A DNA stretch of 46,316 nucleotides. Origin: a virus. The notes below the pieces were generated by a model, which made no database searches, was not told where the DNA came from, and saw only the letters and a list, made by a program, of their open reading frames with translations. Positions within the stretch are counted from its first letter, which is position 1, and every line of letters starts with the position of its first letter. The DNA is taken from the IMG/VR virus record IMGVR_UViG_3300042893_000777, positions 1 to 46,316 of that record, one strand, 5' to 3'. Made by a program: the position numbers and the translations under genes. Positions 35,813-43,298 of the stretch are shown here, piece after piece.

Positions 35813-36846
35813 ACTAGATTTTGGGTATAAACAACTTTAGATTCTTTTGTTGCATCAAGTTTAGTTACAATAAACAAAACTGTATCGTTACTATTAATTT
35901 GTATGTTGGTTAGACCATTACCGTAATAATCCCCGTTTATATAAATTTGAAACTCACTCACATTCTCAATCGTTGTAAGATCTAAATTCAACGTATAGTT
36001 AAATAATTCTTCAATTTCATTTTGACCAACAGGGAAAATCAACTCTAAAACAGTAGGTTCAGGAGGAATTAACCCCCTTCTTTTATTCTTTTTATATGGT
36101 TTTTCCGTCTCAAATATTTGGAATGACCTTGTTATTGCGGGACTTACCTCAAATTGGTCCTCATCAATTAAAAACCCCATCATTGTAAACTCATACTTTT
36201 GTAGGTAGAATTTTCTTTTTTCTAAATCTAAAACCGACTCATCGGTAATGCTATTCATTTTTATTGGAATATAATGTCCTTTAATGGTTTGGTATGATTG
36301 TAAAGATGAAAACTTTTCAATAACAACTTGATTAAATTTATTTAACTCCCTCATTCTATTACAGATAATTGCTACAGTATATGTAATGTCAACAGGAACC
36401 GGTTGTGGTATTTTATAGATATCAAACCCATTTTTATTACCGTCCCAAGTTGGTACCTTAGCATAAAAATATAATTTACGATTAGGAATATTATAAACAA
36501 TAGCCGGATTATTACCATATTTAACTTCTGGTGTTCTAATTACGGTAACAAATGGAGGTTCAATATTACTATCAATATTTTGAAAATCCCAGGTATTAAC
36601 AAATTGAGCCCAGTTTTGTGTTGTTATTAAAATATCAACCATAGGAACTGACTTTCCCTCAACAACTAATTTTAATTCATCTCTAACAAAATCTAAAAAC
36701 CCCCTATCTAAATCGGCATGTAATAAACTTTTAGGTAAAAAAGTACCATCAACTTCTATCATATCACGAAGTTCTCTTCTTCTGGGTAAAAGAGTTTTAC
36801 TCTCGGTTAACGGAATATATTTTTTAATTTTTTTTGGTAGTGGCAT
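35809..36846 (-). CDS. Putative tail completion / sheath-terminator protein, gp15-like
   Basis: 345 aa from the ATG at 36846 (MPLPKKIKKYIPL); a longer open frame to 36888 overlaps the upstream gene and is less likely. T4 gp15 is 272 aa. The central part, RKLYFYAKVPTWDGNKNGFD, VPVDITYTVAIICNRMREL and FSSLQSYQTIKGHYIPIKM, resembles gp15-type proteins that cap the sheath and join the neck. The C-terminal 90 residues form an extra beta-rich segment. Position between a neck-like gene and the sheath supports the call, but it remains tentative. Confidence 0.5.
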   Translation of the reverse strand: MPLPKKIKKYIPLTESKTLLPRRRELRDMIEVDGTFLPKSLLHADLDRGFLDFVRDELKLVVEGKSVPMVDILITTQNWAQFVNTWDFQNIDSNIEPPFVTVIRTPEVKYGNNPAIVYNIPNRKLYFYAKVPTWDGNKNGFDIYKIPQPVPVDITYTVAIICNRMRELNKFNQVVIEKFSSLQSYQTIKGHYIPIKMNSITDESVLDLEKRKFYLQKYEFTMMGFLIDEDQFEVSPAITRSFQIFETEKPYKKNKRRGLIPPEPTVLELIFPVGQNEIEELFNYTLNLDLTTIENVSEFQIYINGDYYGNGLTNIQINSNDTVLFIVTKLDATKESKVVYTQNLV

Positions 36847-36847
36847 A

Positions 36848-37360
36848 TTATAAACCTTTAAATTCGTTAGGACCGACAGGGGCCGCAATTATTGTTCTAT
36901 AAAACGGACGATAACCTTTGTATGTGTGTTTATAGTCAGAAGTTACTCGACCATCATTTACAACCGAATAATATCTAACAAAAGTTTCAGTATCGTAATA
37001 ACCAATATAATCACCAAAAGAAATCTCAACACCTAAATCTTCCAATGTTTTATTATAAACTGAAATGGTAATATTACCAGGTTCAACTTGGTCCATTTTA
37101 GTTGACCCAAGAAACTTATTTTCTGGAGCAGCAATTTGTACAAATGCGTTAAACTCAATTGGAGGTAAGAATTTAATCCCATCTTCTAATGTTTCACCAT
37201 AAACATCGTCAGTTTTAATTTTATTTCTATCAACACGGTATAGTATGCAAGTGATGTTCATATCACCCACTAACCATTCTTGACCCATTTCAATTTCTAA
37301 ATTAAAATCATTATCTCCAAAAAATTTACCCAAACGAGTAATAGGAACTTTATTTGACAT
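36848..37360 (-). CDS. Putative neck / head-tail connector protein, gp14-like
   Basis: 170 aa (T4 gp14 is 256). Starts MSNKVPITRLGKFFGDNDFN; the C-terminal part GDYIGYYDTETFVRYYSVVN and GYRPFYRTIIAAPVGPNEFK resembles cyanophage-type neck proteins. It runs 1 nt from the gp15-like start, as neck and completion genes do in T4. No catalytic motif. The call rests mainly on position and a faint pattern. Confidence 0.42.
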   Translation of the reverse strand: MSNKVPITRLGKFFGDNDFNLEIEMGQEWLVGDMNITCILYRVDRNKIKTDDVYGETLEDGIKFLPPIEFNAFVQIAAPENKFLGSTKMDQVEPGNITISVYNKTLEDLGVEISFGDYIGYYDTETFVRYYSVVNDGRVTSDYKHTYKGYRPFYRTIIAAPVGPNEFKGL

Positions 37361-37367
37361 AAAATAC

Positions 37368-37386
37368 GTATTTATTGATAAATATC
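37368..37386 (-). promoter_or_regulatory. TATTTAT-type candidate promoter of the neck genes
   Basis: The minus strand reads GATATTTATCAATAAATAC, 7 nt before the ATG at 37360; it is almost identical to the plus-strand copies at 39200 and 39664. Confidence 0.55.
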
Positions 37387-37455
37387 TTTTTTATTGTTAT
37401 TTTTATATAAAATAAAATTTTGGAAGTAAGTAAACAACTTATAGAACATAAGGCC

Positions 37456-39183
37456 ATGGATTTATTAGACACTTATTCTGGTGCCAATAACTATATTTTA
37501 TATATAAAAGATAAAAAAAACTCTAATAAAAAGTTTTATCCAACAAGATCACAATCAGAATATATTACAACCTATTTTGATATAAAACCAAAAGTTGCTC
37601 GTAAATGGGTTGATTTAGATACATATTTTGCAAAAAAGTTTGCTGAAGAACGATATCTTTTAAAAACACCTGAAAAAGTTTATATTGAAAAACTACTGGT
37701 TGAAAAAGAAAAGTCCTATCATATTTGGGGTAAATTCTTTGAGGGGGATGTCCTATCTGAATTTTGGGTTCCCAAATCATCATTAATAAAAACACATATA
37801 ATAGATAAGGTTGAAATTGATTACTCAAAATATGACCATAGGCCTCCATTATCTCATCAAAAAGAAGCTATTGAAAAATTAGTTGGTTCAAGAAGATTTA
37901 TTCTTGCTGATGATATGGGGTTAGGAAAAACAACTTCTACCATTATTGCAGCTATTGAGACCGGAGCAAAAAAGATTTTAATAGTTTGTCCAGCATCTTT
38001 AAAAATTAACTGGGAAAGAGAGATTTCCAACTATTCTGATAGACCTGTTTATATTGCTGAAGGTAAAAAATATTCAACTGACGCTGATTTTGTTATTGTT
38101 AATTACGATATATTAAAAAACTTTCACGACATAAAGGATAATAATAATTCTTTATTTATACAATCTAATTTTGAGTTAGTAGTGTTGGATGAAGCACATA
38201 TGATATCAAATGCACAAGCACAAAGAACTAAAATAATCAACAATTTTGTAAAACAGATAAAACGAGTTTGGTTACTTACCGGAACACCAATGACATCTCG
38301 CCCAATGAATTACTATAATTTGTTGTCCATCATAGAAAGTCCCGTAGCCCAGAATTGGATGGCTTATGCTATCCGGTATTGTCAAGGTTACCAATTCAGA
38401 GCAGGGAATAGAAAAGTTTGGAATGTTACCGGAGCCTCTAATCTGGAAGAGTTAAGGGACAGAACATCCAAACAAATTCTTCGTAGATTAAAAGAAGATG
38501 TGTTAGATCTACCGGATAAAATTATTACACCAGTTTATTTAAGAACCACTTCAAAAGAGTATAAAGAACTTATGGGTGAATACTATGAGTGGGTGAATAA
38601 TAAAAAAGAAGGATCGTCGTCACTCACTGTTCAATTCTCAAAATTAATGAAAGTTAGAAAGGTGATTGCAAATGAAAAAGTAAAACAAACTATTGAATTT
38701 GTTGAAAACATTATAGAACAAGGTAAAAAGGTTATTATTTTTACAAACTTTACGGACACACTACAACTAATACATAATCACTTTGGTAAGGAGTCAGTTT
38801 ATCTTGATGGAAGTTGTAATAAAGTCCAAAGACAATTTGCGGTTGACCAGTTTCAAGACAATGAAAAAATTAAAGTTTTTGTTGGTAACTTAAAAGCTGC
38901 GGGGGTTGGTTTAACTTTAACTTCCGCTGAAGTTGTTATTATGAATGATTTATCTTTTGTACCTGCCGAACACGCACAAGCGGAAGATAGAGCGTATAGA
39001 TACGGACAGAAAAATAACGTACTTGTTTATTACCCAATATTTGAAAACACAATAGAAGGTGTAATATATGACATCCTAAATAAAAAGAAAAAGGTTATAG
39101 GAACTGTGATGGGTGATGAGGTTTCGGACAATGCAGGAGACGTTGTTGAGGAAATATTAGATTTAATTAATAGGGGTAGATAA
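37456..39183 (+). CDS. SNF2-family DNA helicase/translocase, SMARCAL1-like
   Basis: 575 aa from ATG 37456; a TTG at 37420 would add 12 residues (MEVSKQLIEHKA) and cannot be excluded. Motif I is ADDMGLGKTTS (about residue 150), motif II is VLDEAH (about 245), motif III is LLTGTPMTSRP; the C-terminal domain has KVIIFTNFTDTLQLIHNHF, AGVGLTLTSAEVVIMNDLSF and QAEDRAYRYGQ. These are the SNF2 set, nearest in character to SMARCAL1/HARP-type enzymes that anneal DNA and remodel forks. It may fill the role of T4 UvsW, though it is not an obvious orthologue. It starts a plus-strand group opposite the neck genes. Confidence 0.85.
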   Translation: MDLLDTYSGANNYILYIKDKKNSNKKFYPTRSQSEYITTYFDIKPKVARKWVDLDTYFAKKFAEERYLLKTPEKVYIEKLLVEKEKSYHIWGKFFEGDVLSEFWVPKSSLIKTHIIDKVEIDYSKYDHRPPLSHQKEAIEKLVGSRRFILADDMGLGKTTSTIIAAIETGAKKILIVCPASLKINWEREISNYSDRPVYIAEGKKYSTDADFVIVNYDILKNFHDIKDNNNSLFIQSNFELVVLDEAHMISNAQAQRTKIINNFVKQIKRVWLLTGTPMTSRPMNYYNLLSIIESPVAQNWMAYAIRYCQGYQFRAGNRKVWNVTGASNLEELRDRTSKQILRRLKEDVLDLPDKIITPVYLRTTSKEYKELMGEYYEWVNNKKEGSSSLTVQFSKLMKVRKVIANEKVKQTIEFVENIIEQGKKVIIFTNFTDTLQLIHNHFGKESVYLDGSCNKVQRQFAVDQFQDNEKIKVFVGNLKAAGVGLTLTSAEVVIMNDLSFVPAEHAQAEDRAYRYGQKNNVLVYYPIFENTIEGVIYDILNKKKKVIGTVMGDEVSDNAGDVVEEILDLINRGR

Positions 39184-39199
39184 CTTTTCGTATTTTTTT

Positions 39200-39218
39200 A
39201 ATATTTATCAATAAAAAC
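39200..39218 (+). promoter_or_regulatory. TATTTAT-type candidate promoter
   Basis: Reads AATATTTATCAATAAAAAC, 3 nt before the ATG at 39222. Confidence 0.5.
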
Positions 39219-39221
39219 ACT

Positions 39222-39608
39222 ATGAAAAGAATTATAAGATTGACCGAATCAGATTTAACAAGAATCGTTAGAAGAGTTATTAGAGAAAACAAAAATCCTG
39301 GTGATGTTTTAGACTGTGTTGCAACCGCAGCAGATTTAAATTACAATGACCTATTTAATCTTGCTCCATGTGCAAACTTATTAACAGGAACCCCAACAAA
39401 GGAAGGTATTGAAGCTTGTCTTGAAGGGGCTAAGGGGGTTATAGATGCTAAAACTAAAAAAATGACATTTTTTGAAAAGGCTCAATATGTTGCAAATCTT
39501 GCATTAAAATCAGCGGGGTGTCTTGGGGCAGGTACTGGTGGTATGACATTACCAGGATATGGTGGTACAAACATCGATATTAAAGAATCGAGAAGAAGAA
39601 GATATTAA
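39222..39608 (+). CDS. Small protein with LTESDL-type N-terminal leader
   Basis: 128 aa, function unknown. The N-terminus MKRIIRLTESDLTRIVRRVI is an amphipathic leader of a type I recall in many hypothetical proteins of Bacteroidota phages; LTE-S fits the L-x-E cleavage pattern of T4-type prohead proteases. The middle has four Cys (DCVATAADL, APCANLL, EACLEGA, SAGCLG) in a helical segment, and the C-terminus is Gly-rich then basic (IKESRRRRY). It has its own promoter motif and a terminator follows. A role as a small packaged or virion-associated protein is inference. Confidence 0.6.
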   Translation: MKRIIRLTESDLTRIVRRVIRENKNPGDVLDCVATAADLNYNDLFNLAPCANLLTGTPTKEGIEACLEGAKGVIDAKTKKMTFFEKAQYVANLALKSAGCLGAGTGGMTLPGYGGTNIDIKESRRRRY

Positions 39609-39625
39609 AAAACACATAACATTAA

Positions 39626-39659
39626 ATAAGCCCCACCATAAAGTGGGGTTTTTTGTTTT
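39626..39659 (+). terminator. Rho-independent terminator
   Basis: CCCCAC (39631-39636) pairs with GTGGGG (39643-39648) around CATAAA, followed by a run of six Ts and more Ts after one G. Confidence 0.85.
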
Positions 39660-39663
39660 ATAA

Positions 39664-39677
39664 GATATTTATCAATA
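39664..39677 (+). promoter_or_regulatory. TATTTAT-type candidate promoter
   Basis: Reads GATATTTATCAATA directly joined to the ATG at 39678. If this is a promoter core the transcript would be nearly leaderless. Confidence 0.5.
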
Positions 39678-41792
39678 ATGGAAGTTAAAGTAAAACATAT
39701 TAAGTGTGATATGAACACGAAGGATAAAGAATTGATGAATAAATTTATGAAATTCTTACAAAAACATTACCCATTAAAAAACAACATTACAGTTATTTTC
39801 ACCGGAGAAAGATTTGGTGATATGACAACTGGAAGTAGAACAAGTAATTCCGAATTAAAAATACTAACAAAAGGTAGATTAAATAGAGACGTTTCAAGAA
39901 CCTTAGCACACGAGTGGGTTCATGAGTGGCAAAGATTAACAAAAGGAAAAGAAAGAGGTCCAGATATTGGTGGTGAAAATGAGGATGAGGCAAATGCTGA
40001 AGCCGGGTCAATTATAAAGAAATTTGAGAAGACAAATCCGAACGAAAAAGAAATGATGTATGAAGGAATTAATAATAAAATAAAATTATTAAATGAATCC
40101 ATTCTTTTAACCGAAAAGTTAAATATTAGAAATAATTTTTTAACTGAGATGAAAAAGATAGGTATTGAAAAATTACCTTATTCTTATTCCGCAATGAATC
40201 AATTTGTTGACCCAGAAACTATGGATATTCATTATAATAAACATTATAAAGGGTATGTTAAAAAGTTGAATGATGCTTTATCAAATAAAAAAGGTGAGGT
40301 GGAATTAGAAGATATTATTAAAAATATAAGTAAGTACGACACTAAAGTTAGAAATAATGCCGGTGGGGCGTTTAATCACGCATTGTTCTGGAAAATGTTA
40401 TCCCCAAAAAAACAATTACCAAAAGGTGAGATTTTAAGAAGGATAAATAATCAATATGGGAATATAAAAAAATTAAAGGACGAATTTAATAAGATTGCAA
40501 CAGAAAGATTTGGATCCGGATGGGCATGGATAGTTCTGACAAAATCAAATAAATTAAAAGTAATATCAACCTCAAACCAAGATAACCCACTTATGAATGT
40601 TATTGATGGTGGAAAACCATTATTAGGTCTTGATTTGTGGGAACACGCATATTATTTAAGATATAGAAACAAAAGAGACGAATACATTAAAAAATTCTGG
40701 AATCACATTAACTGGGAATTTGTAAATGAATTACTTGAAACCACAACGACAAAAAAATTAAATGAATCAATAAATAATGAAAAATTATTAAACGAAGCAA
40801 AACAGGTGTTTCCTTTGGCTACCAGAACTTTCAAAAAGTTAATTAACTCTTCTTACTCAGAATGTGGTGTTGGGAAATACAGAACCGGGTGTGTTGGTAT
40901 CATTGAAACAAAAAAATGCACCACAGAACGTGGAATTCTTGGTGGTAATTTTTCTGAAAAGAAATATGGTGGAAATGGCAATTGGTCAATTATTAATAGA
41001 TTTGACACAAATAGTGTTGTTCATAAAGAGATTGGAAAAATTTGGGTTGAGGAAACTGATGGGTTAGATGATTTTAAAACTTGGATACTAAACAATCTAA
41101 ATGAATTAGTTGGTAATAGCGGTAAATACACTAAAAGGTTGGTTGATATAAATAAAAACACTATTTTAACCGGTAGAGAAAATGAAAGTTACGCAAAAAC
41201 GGTTATAATAAACACCTTTAAATTAAACCCTGATGATGAAGGTATTTCCTGGAATATAATTGAAAGGTGTGCTGGAGATATTAGAGATAGAAAATTAGGT
41301 CAAGATTTTGATGTAATAATTGATAAAACTTCTTATTTCGTACAAGTTAAACCAGTTGATTATTCGTTGATTAAAAAAATTGGGTCTGAAAGAGGGTATT
41401 ATTATAAAGTCCCTTCTTGGCATAACCACAATAAATATAAAGAATCTAATGTTGATATTATTCTTTACGTTGATAGGCCTAAAGATAAATATATAATGTT
41501 TAGAAACGATTACTCAAGAATACAAACTGTGGCAAATCCATCAACATTCCCTAAGTTTTTTGTGTATTATTATGAAAATCCAATACACACAAATATGGAA
41601 TTTGAGGTAGACCAAGAACCAGAAAAAATTGGTGTTAAACCAAAACTTGCAAGGAATAAAGAAAACGAAATAGATTATTATAAAGAAAGGATTCAATACT
41701 ACCAAGAACTAATTGATAAACTTGGTGATAGTGAAGAAATTACAGAAAGAGTTATTCGTTTAGAAAAGAAACTATCTTATTTATTAAACTAA
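39678..41792 (+). CDS. Metallopeptidase - Mn/Fe superoxide dismutase - nuclease-like fusion protein
   Basis: 704 aa with three domains. Residues 1-128: a zinc-peptidase-like domain with H78-E-W-V-H82 and a candidate third ligand in EDEANAEAG (102-110). Residues 165-350: a full Mn/Fe superoxide dismutase, with LPYSYSAMNQFVDPETMDIH, metal ligands H185, H234 (NHALFW), D319 and H323 (DLWEHAYY), gate residues H189/Y193, and Q301 in NQDNPL, as in the Mn type. Residues about 376-704: GRENESYAK, GQDFDVIID (D543/D545) and YFVQVKP (Q556, K558), a PD-(D/E)xK-like nuclease pattern, then a coiled-coil end. The linkers hold LLNES, LLTEK, LNES and LLNEA, like T4 prohead-protease sites. It may be packaged and cut, which is inference. 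Confidence 0.75.
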   Translation: MEVKVKHIKCDMNTKDKELMNKFMKFLQKHYPLKNNITVIFTGERFGDMTTGSRTSNSELKILTKGRLNRDVSRTLAHEWVHEWQRLTKGKERGPDIGGENEDEANAEAGSIIKKFEKTNPNEKEMMYEGINNKIKLLNESILLTEKLNIRNNFLTEMKKIGIEKLPYSYSAMNQFVDPETMDIHYNKHYKGYVKKLNDALSNKKGEVELEDIIKNISKYDTKVRNNAGGAFNHALFWKMLSPKKQLPKGEILRRINNQYGNIKKLKDEFNKIATERFGSGWAWIVLTKSNKLKVISTSNQDNPLMNVIDGGKPLLGLDLWEHAYYLRYRNKRDEYIKKFWNHINWEFVNELLETTTTKKLNESINNEKLLNEAKQVFPLATRTFKKLINSSYSECGVGKYRTGCVGIIETKKCTTERGILGGNFSEKKYGGNGNWSIINRFDTNSVVHKEIGKIWVEETDGLDDFKTWILNNLNELVGNSGKYTKRLVDINKNTILTGRENESYAKTVIINTFKLNPDDEGISWNIIERCAGDIRDRKLGQDFDVIIDKTSYFVQVKPVDYSLIKKIGSERGYYYKVPSWHNHNKYKESNVDIILYVDRPKDKYIMFRNDYSRIQTVANPSTFPKFFVYYYENPIHTNMEFEVDQEPEKIGVKPKLARNKENEIDYYKERIQYYQELIDKLGDSEEITERVIRLEKKLSYLLN

Positions 41793-41810
41793 GATATTTA
41801 TATTAAAAAT
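41793..41810 (+). promoter_or_regulatory. TATTTAT-type candidate promoter of the gp13-like gene
   Basis: Reads GATATTTATATTAAAAAT, 4 nt before the ATG at 41815; the right half matches the sheath-gene copy. Confidence 0.5.
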
Positions 41811-41814
41811 ACCT

Positions 41815-42942
41815 ATGGCAATTATTAGTGAACCAGAAAGAAGTAAACTTTATACTAAAGTTAAACACGTACTTGGGGCTCCTTTAAGAAGTATTGAACT
41901 TGAGGACGAACAAATGGATACTTTACTTGAATTTTCAATTGACGAGTATTCTCAATACGTGCAGGATTGGTTGATTGAATCTCAATGGACCGCACTTAAT
42001 AACCTTAATCTTGATACACAATCTTTAACTAAAGCTTTTACAACAAGAAGTTTAGATTATGAAACAAGATATACATACGCTTATTCTAAGATTGTTGGTT
42101 TACAAGCCGGAGGTGATTGGGTTTTAAAAAAGGATTATATTCAATTAGTACCTAACCAACAAATATATGAAATTCCTGCAGGTAGGGAACTTAACGAATT
42201 ACTTTGGTTTACTCCAACAACATTGAATAACGCAATGTTTGATCCTTGGTCTTTTGGATCTTTAGGTGCTGGTGGTGGTCTTGGAGGAGGTGGTGGTCTA
42301 GCACAGATGGGTAATATGGCAGGTAGTTACTTTATGATGCCGGCTTTTGATATGTTACTTAGAATGCAAGAAATTAACATACAAAGAAGAATGATTGCCG
42401 GTGATTTAACATACAGAGTAACCGCATTACCTGGAGGTAAAAAGGCAATTCACTTAATGAATACACCAGGGGGTAAATTTGATTTTGGTAATGGAACCTT
42501 AACAAGAGGTCGTGTTTGGTATTGGTATTATGATGATAACGAAGATAGAGATAAATGTTTAGCTGATAATCCAGATATTATTAAATTACCTTCTGATGTA
42601 CCTTTTGATAAAATTAGTTGGAATGATTTAAATAACCCAGCCCAAGTTTGGATTAGGAGATGGTTTATTGCTTATTGTAAAGAAACATTGGCAAGAGTAA
42701 GAGGTAAGTTCAGTGGTAATTTAAAAACCGGTGAAGGTGGTGATTTAACAATGGATTATGCGTCTTTAGCGACTGAGGCAAAAGATGAAAAAACTAAATT
42801 AGTTGATGAACTTATAGGAGCTGAGGGTCGTCTAACAAGGTTAAAACCTGAAAAGGTTATGGAAAGAGAAGCTCTTTTAGCGGAAAACTTAAACAAACAA
42901 CTTAAGTTTAGAGCAATGCCAAGACAAATTTATGTAATATGA
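41815..42942 (+). CDS. Putative neck protein, T4 gp13-like
   Basis: 375 aa (T4 gp13 is 309). The N-terminus KVKHVLGAPLRSIELEDEQM and LLEFSIDEYSQYVQDWLIES fit the helical start of gp13-type head-completion proteins. Toward the C-terminus NPAQVWIRRWFIAYCKETLA and RVRGKFSG are typical of the family. A Gly-rich, likely flexible insertion lies at about residues 148-166. Its stop overlaps the next start as ATGA, so the pair is translationally coupled. Confidence 0.6.
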   Translation: MAIISEPERSKLYTKVKHVLGAPLRSIELEDEQMDTLLEFSIDEYSQYVQDWLIESQWTALNNLNLDTQSLTKAFTTRSLDYETRYTYAYSKIVGLQAGGDWVLKKDYIQLVPNQQIYEIPAGRELNELLWFTPTTLNNAMFDPWSFGSLGAGGGLGGGGGLAQMGNMAGSYFMMPAFDMLLRMQEINIQRRMIAGDLTYRVTALPGGKKAIHLMNTPGGKFDFGNGTLTRGRVWYWYYDDNEDRDKCLADNPDIIKLPSDVPFDKISWNDLNNPAQVWIRRWFIAYCKETLARVRGKFSGNLKTGEGGDLTMDYASLATEAKDEKTKLVDELIGAEGRLTRLKPEKVMEREALLAENLNKQLKFRAMPRQIYVI

Positions 42943-43298
42943 TAAGAATAGAAAATATAACACCAAGAAAAAATGTTGTGAAATATCAAACACAACCAGA
43001 AATTATTGTTGAGATTCCGACAATCGCTGAAAAAATTATAAGTGATCCCATTTATACAACCGGTAACGAAACTTTACTAATAGTAAAAAATGTTGACAAT
43101 TCTGAAGTAACTTTAAATTCTATTGTTAACCATAAAATAACAATTAAATCTTTAACTTCAGTTTTAATAAAAACTGATGTTGGTCTAATTGATGATGAAT
43201 GGGACGAGTTATTATTAGAAAAAGGGTCATGTGTTCAGTTTCAATTTGTTCAGGGTAACTGGTATATACTTTCGTCCGACGGAATAAAACTCACCTAA
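42939..43298 (+). CDS. Unknown small beta-rich, probably virion, protein
   Basis: 119 aa starting MIRIENITPRKNVVKYQTQP. The rest is predicted mostly beta (TLLIVKNVDNSEVTLNSIV, ending FVQGNWYILSSDGIKLT), a composition common in capsid-decoration and fibre-tip domains. It overlaps the gp13-like stop by 4 nt and ends exactly one base before the stop of the opposing DNA polymerase gene. Not recognised; a structural role is suggested by coupling only. Confidence 0.55.
   Translation: MIRIENITPRKNVVKYQTQPEIIVEIPTIAEKIISDPIYTTGNETLLIVKNVDNSEVTLNSIVNHKITIKSLTSVLIKTDVGLIDDEWDELLLEKGSCVQFQFVQGNWYILSSDGIKLT

Noticed and set aside
37420-37455. TTG start adding 12 residues to the SNF2 helicase
   Set aside because: Other TTG extensions in the window are unnecessary and the ATG at 37456 leaves all motifs intact; kept only as an alternative.
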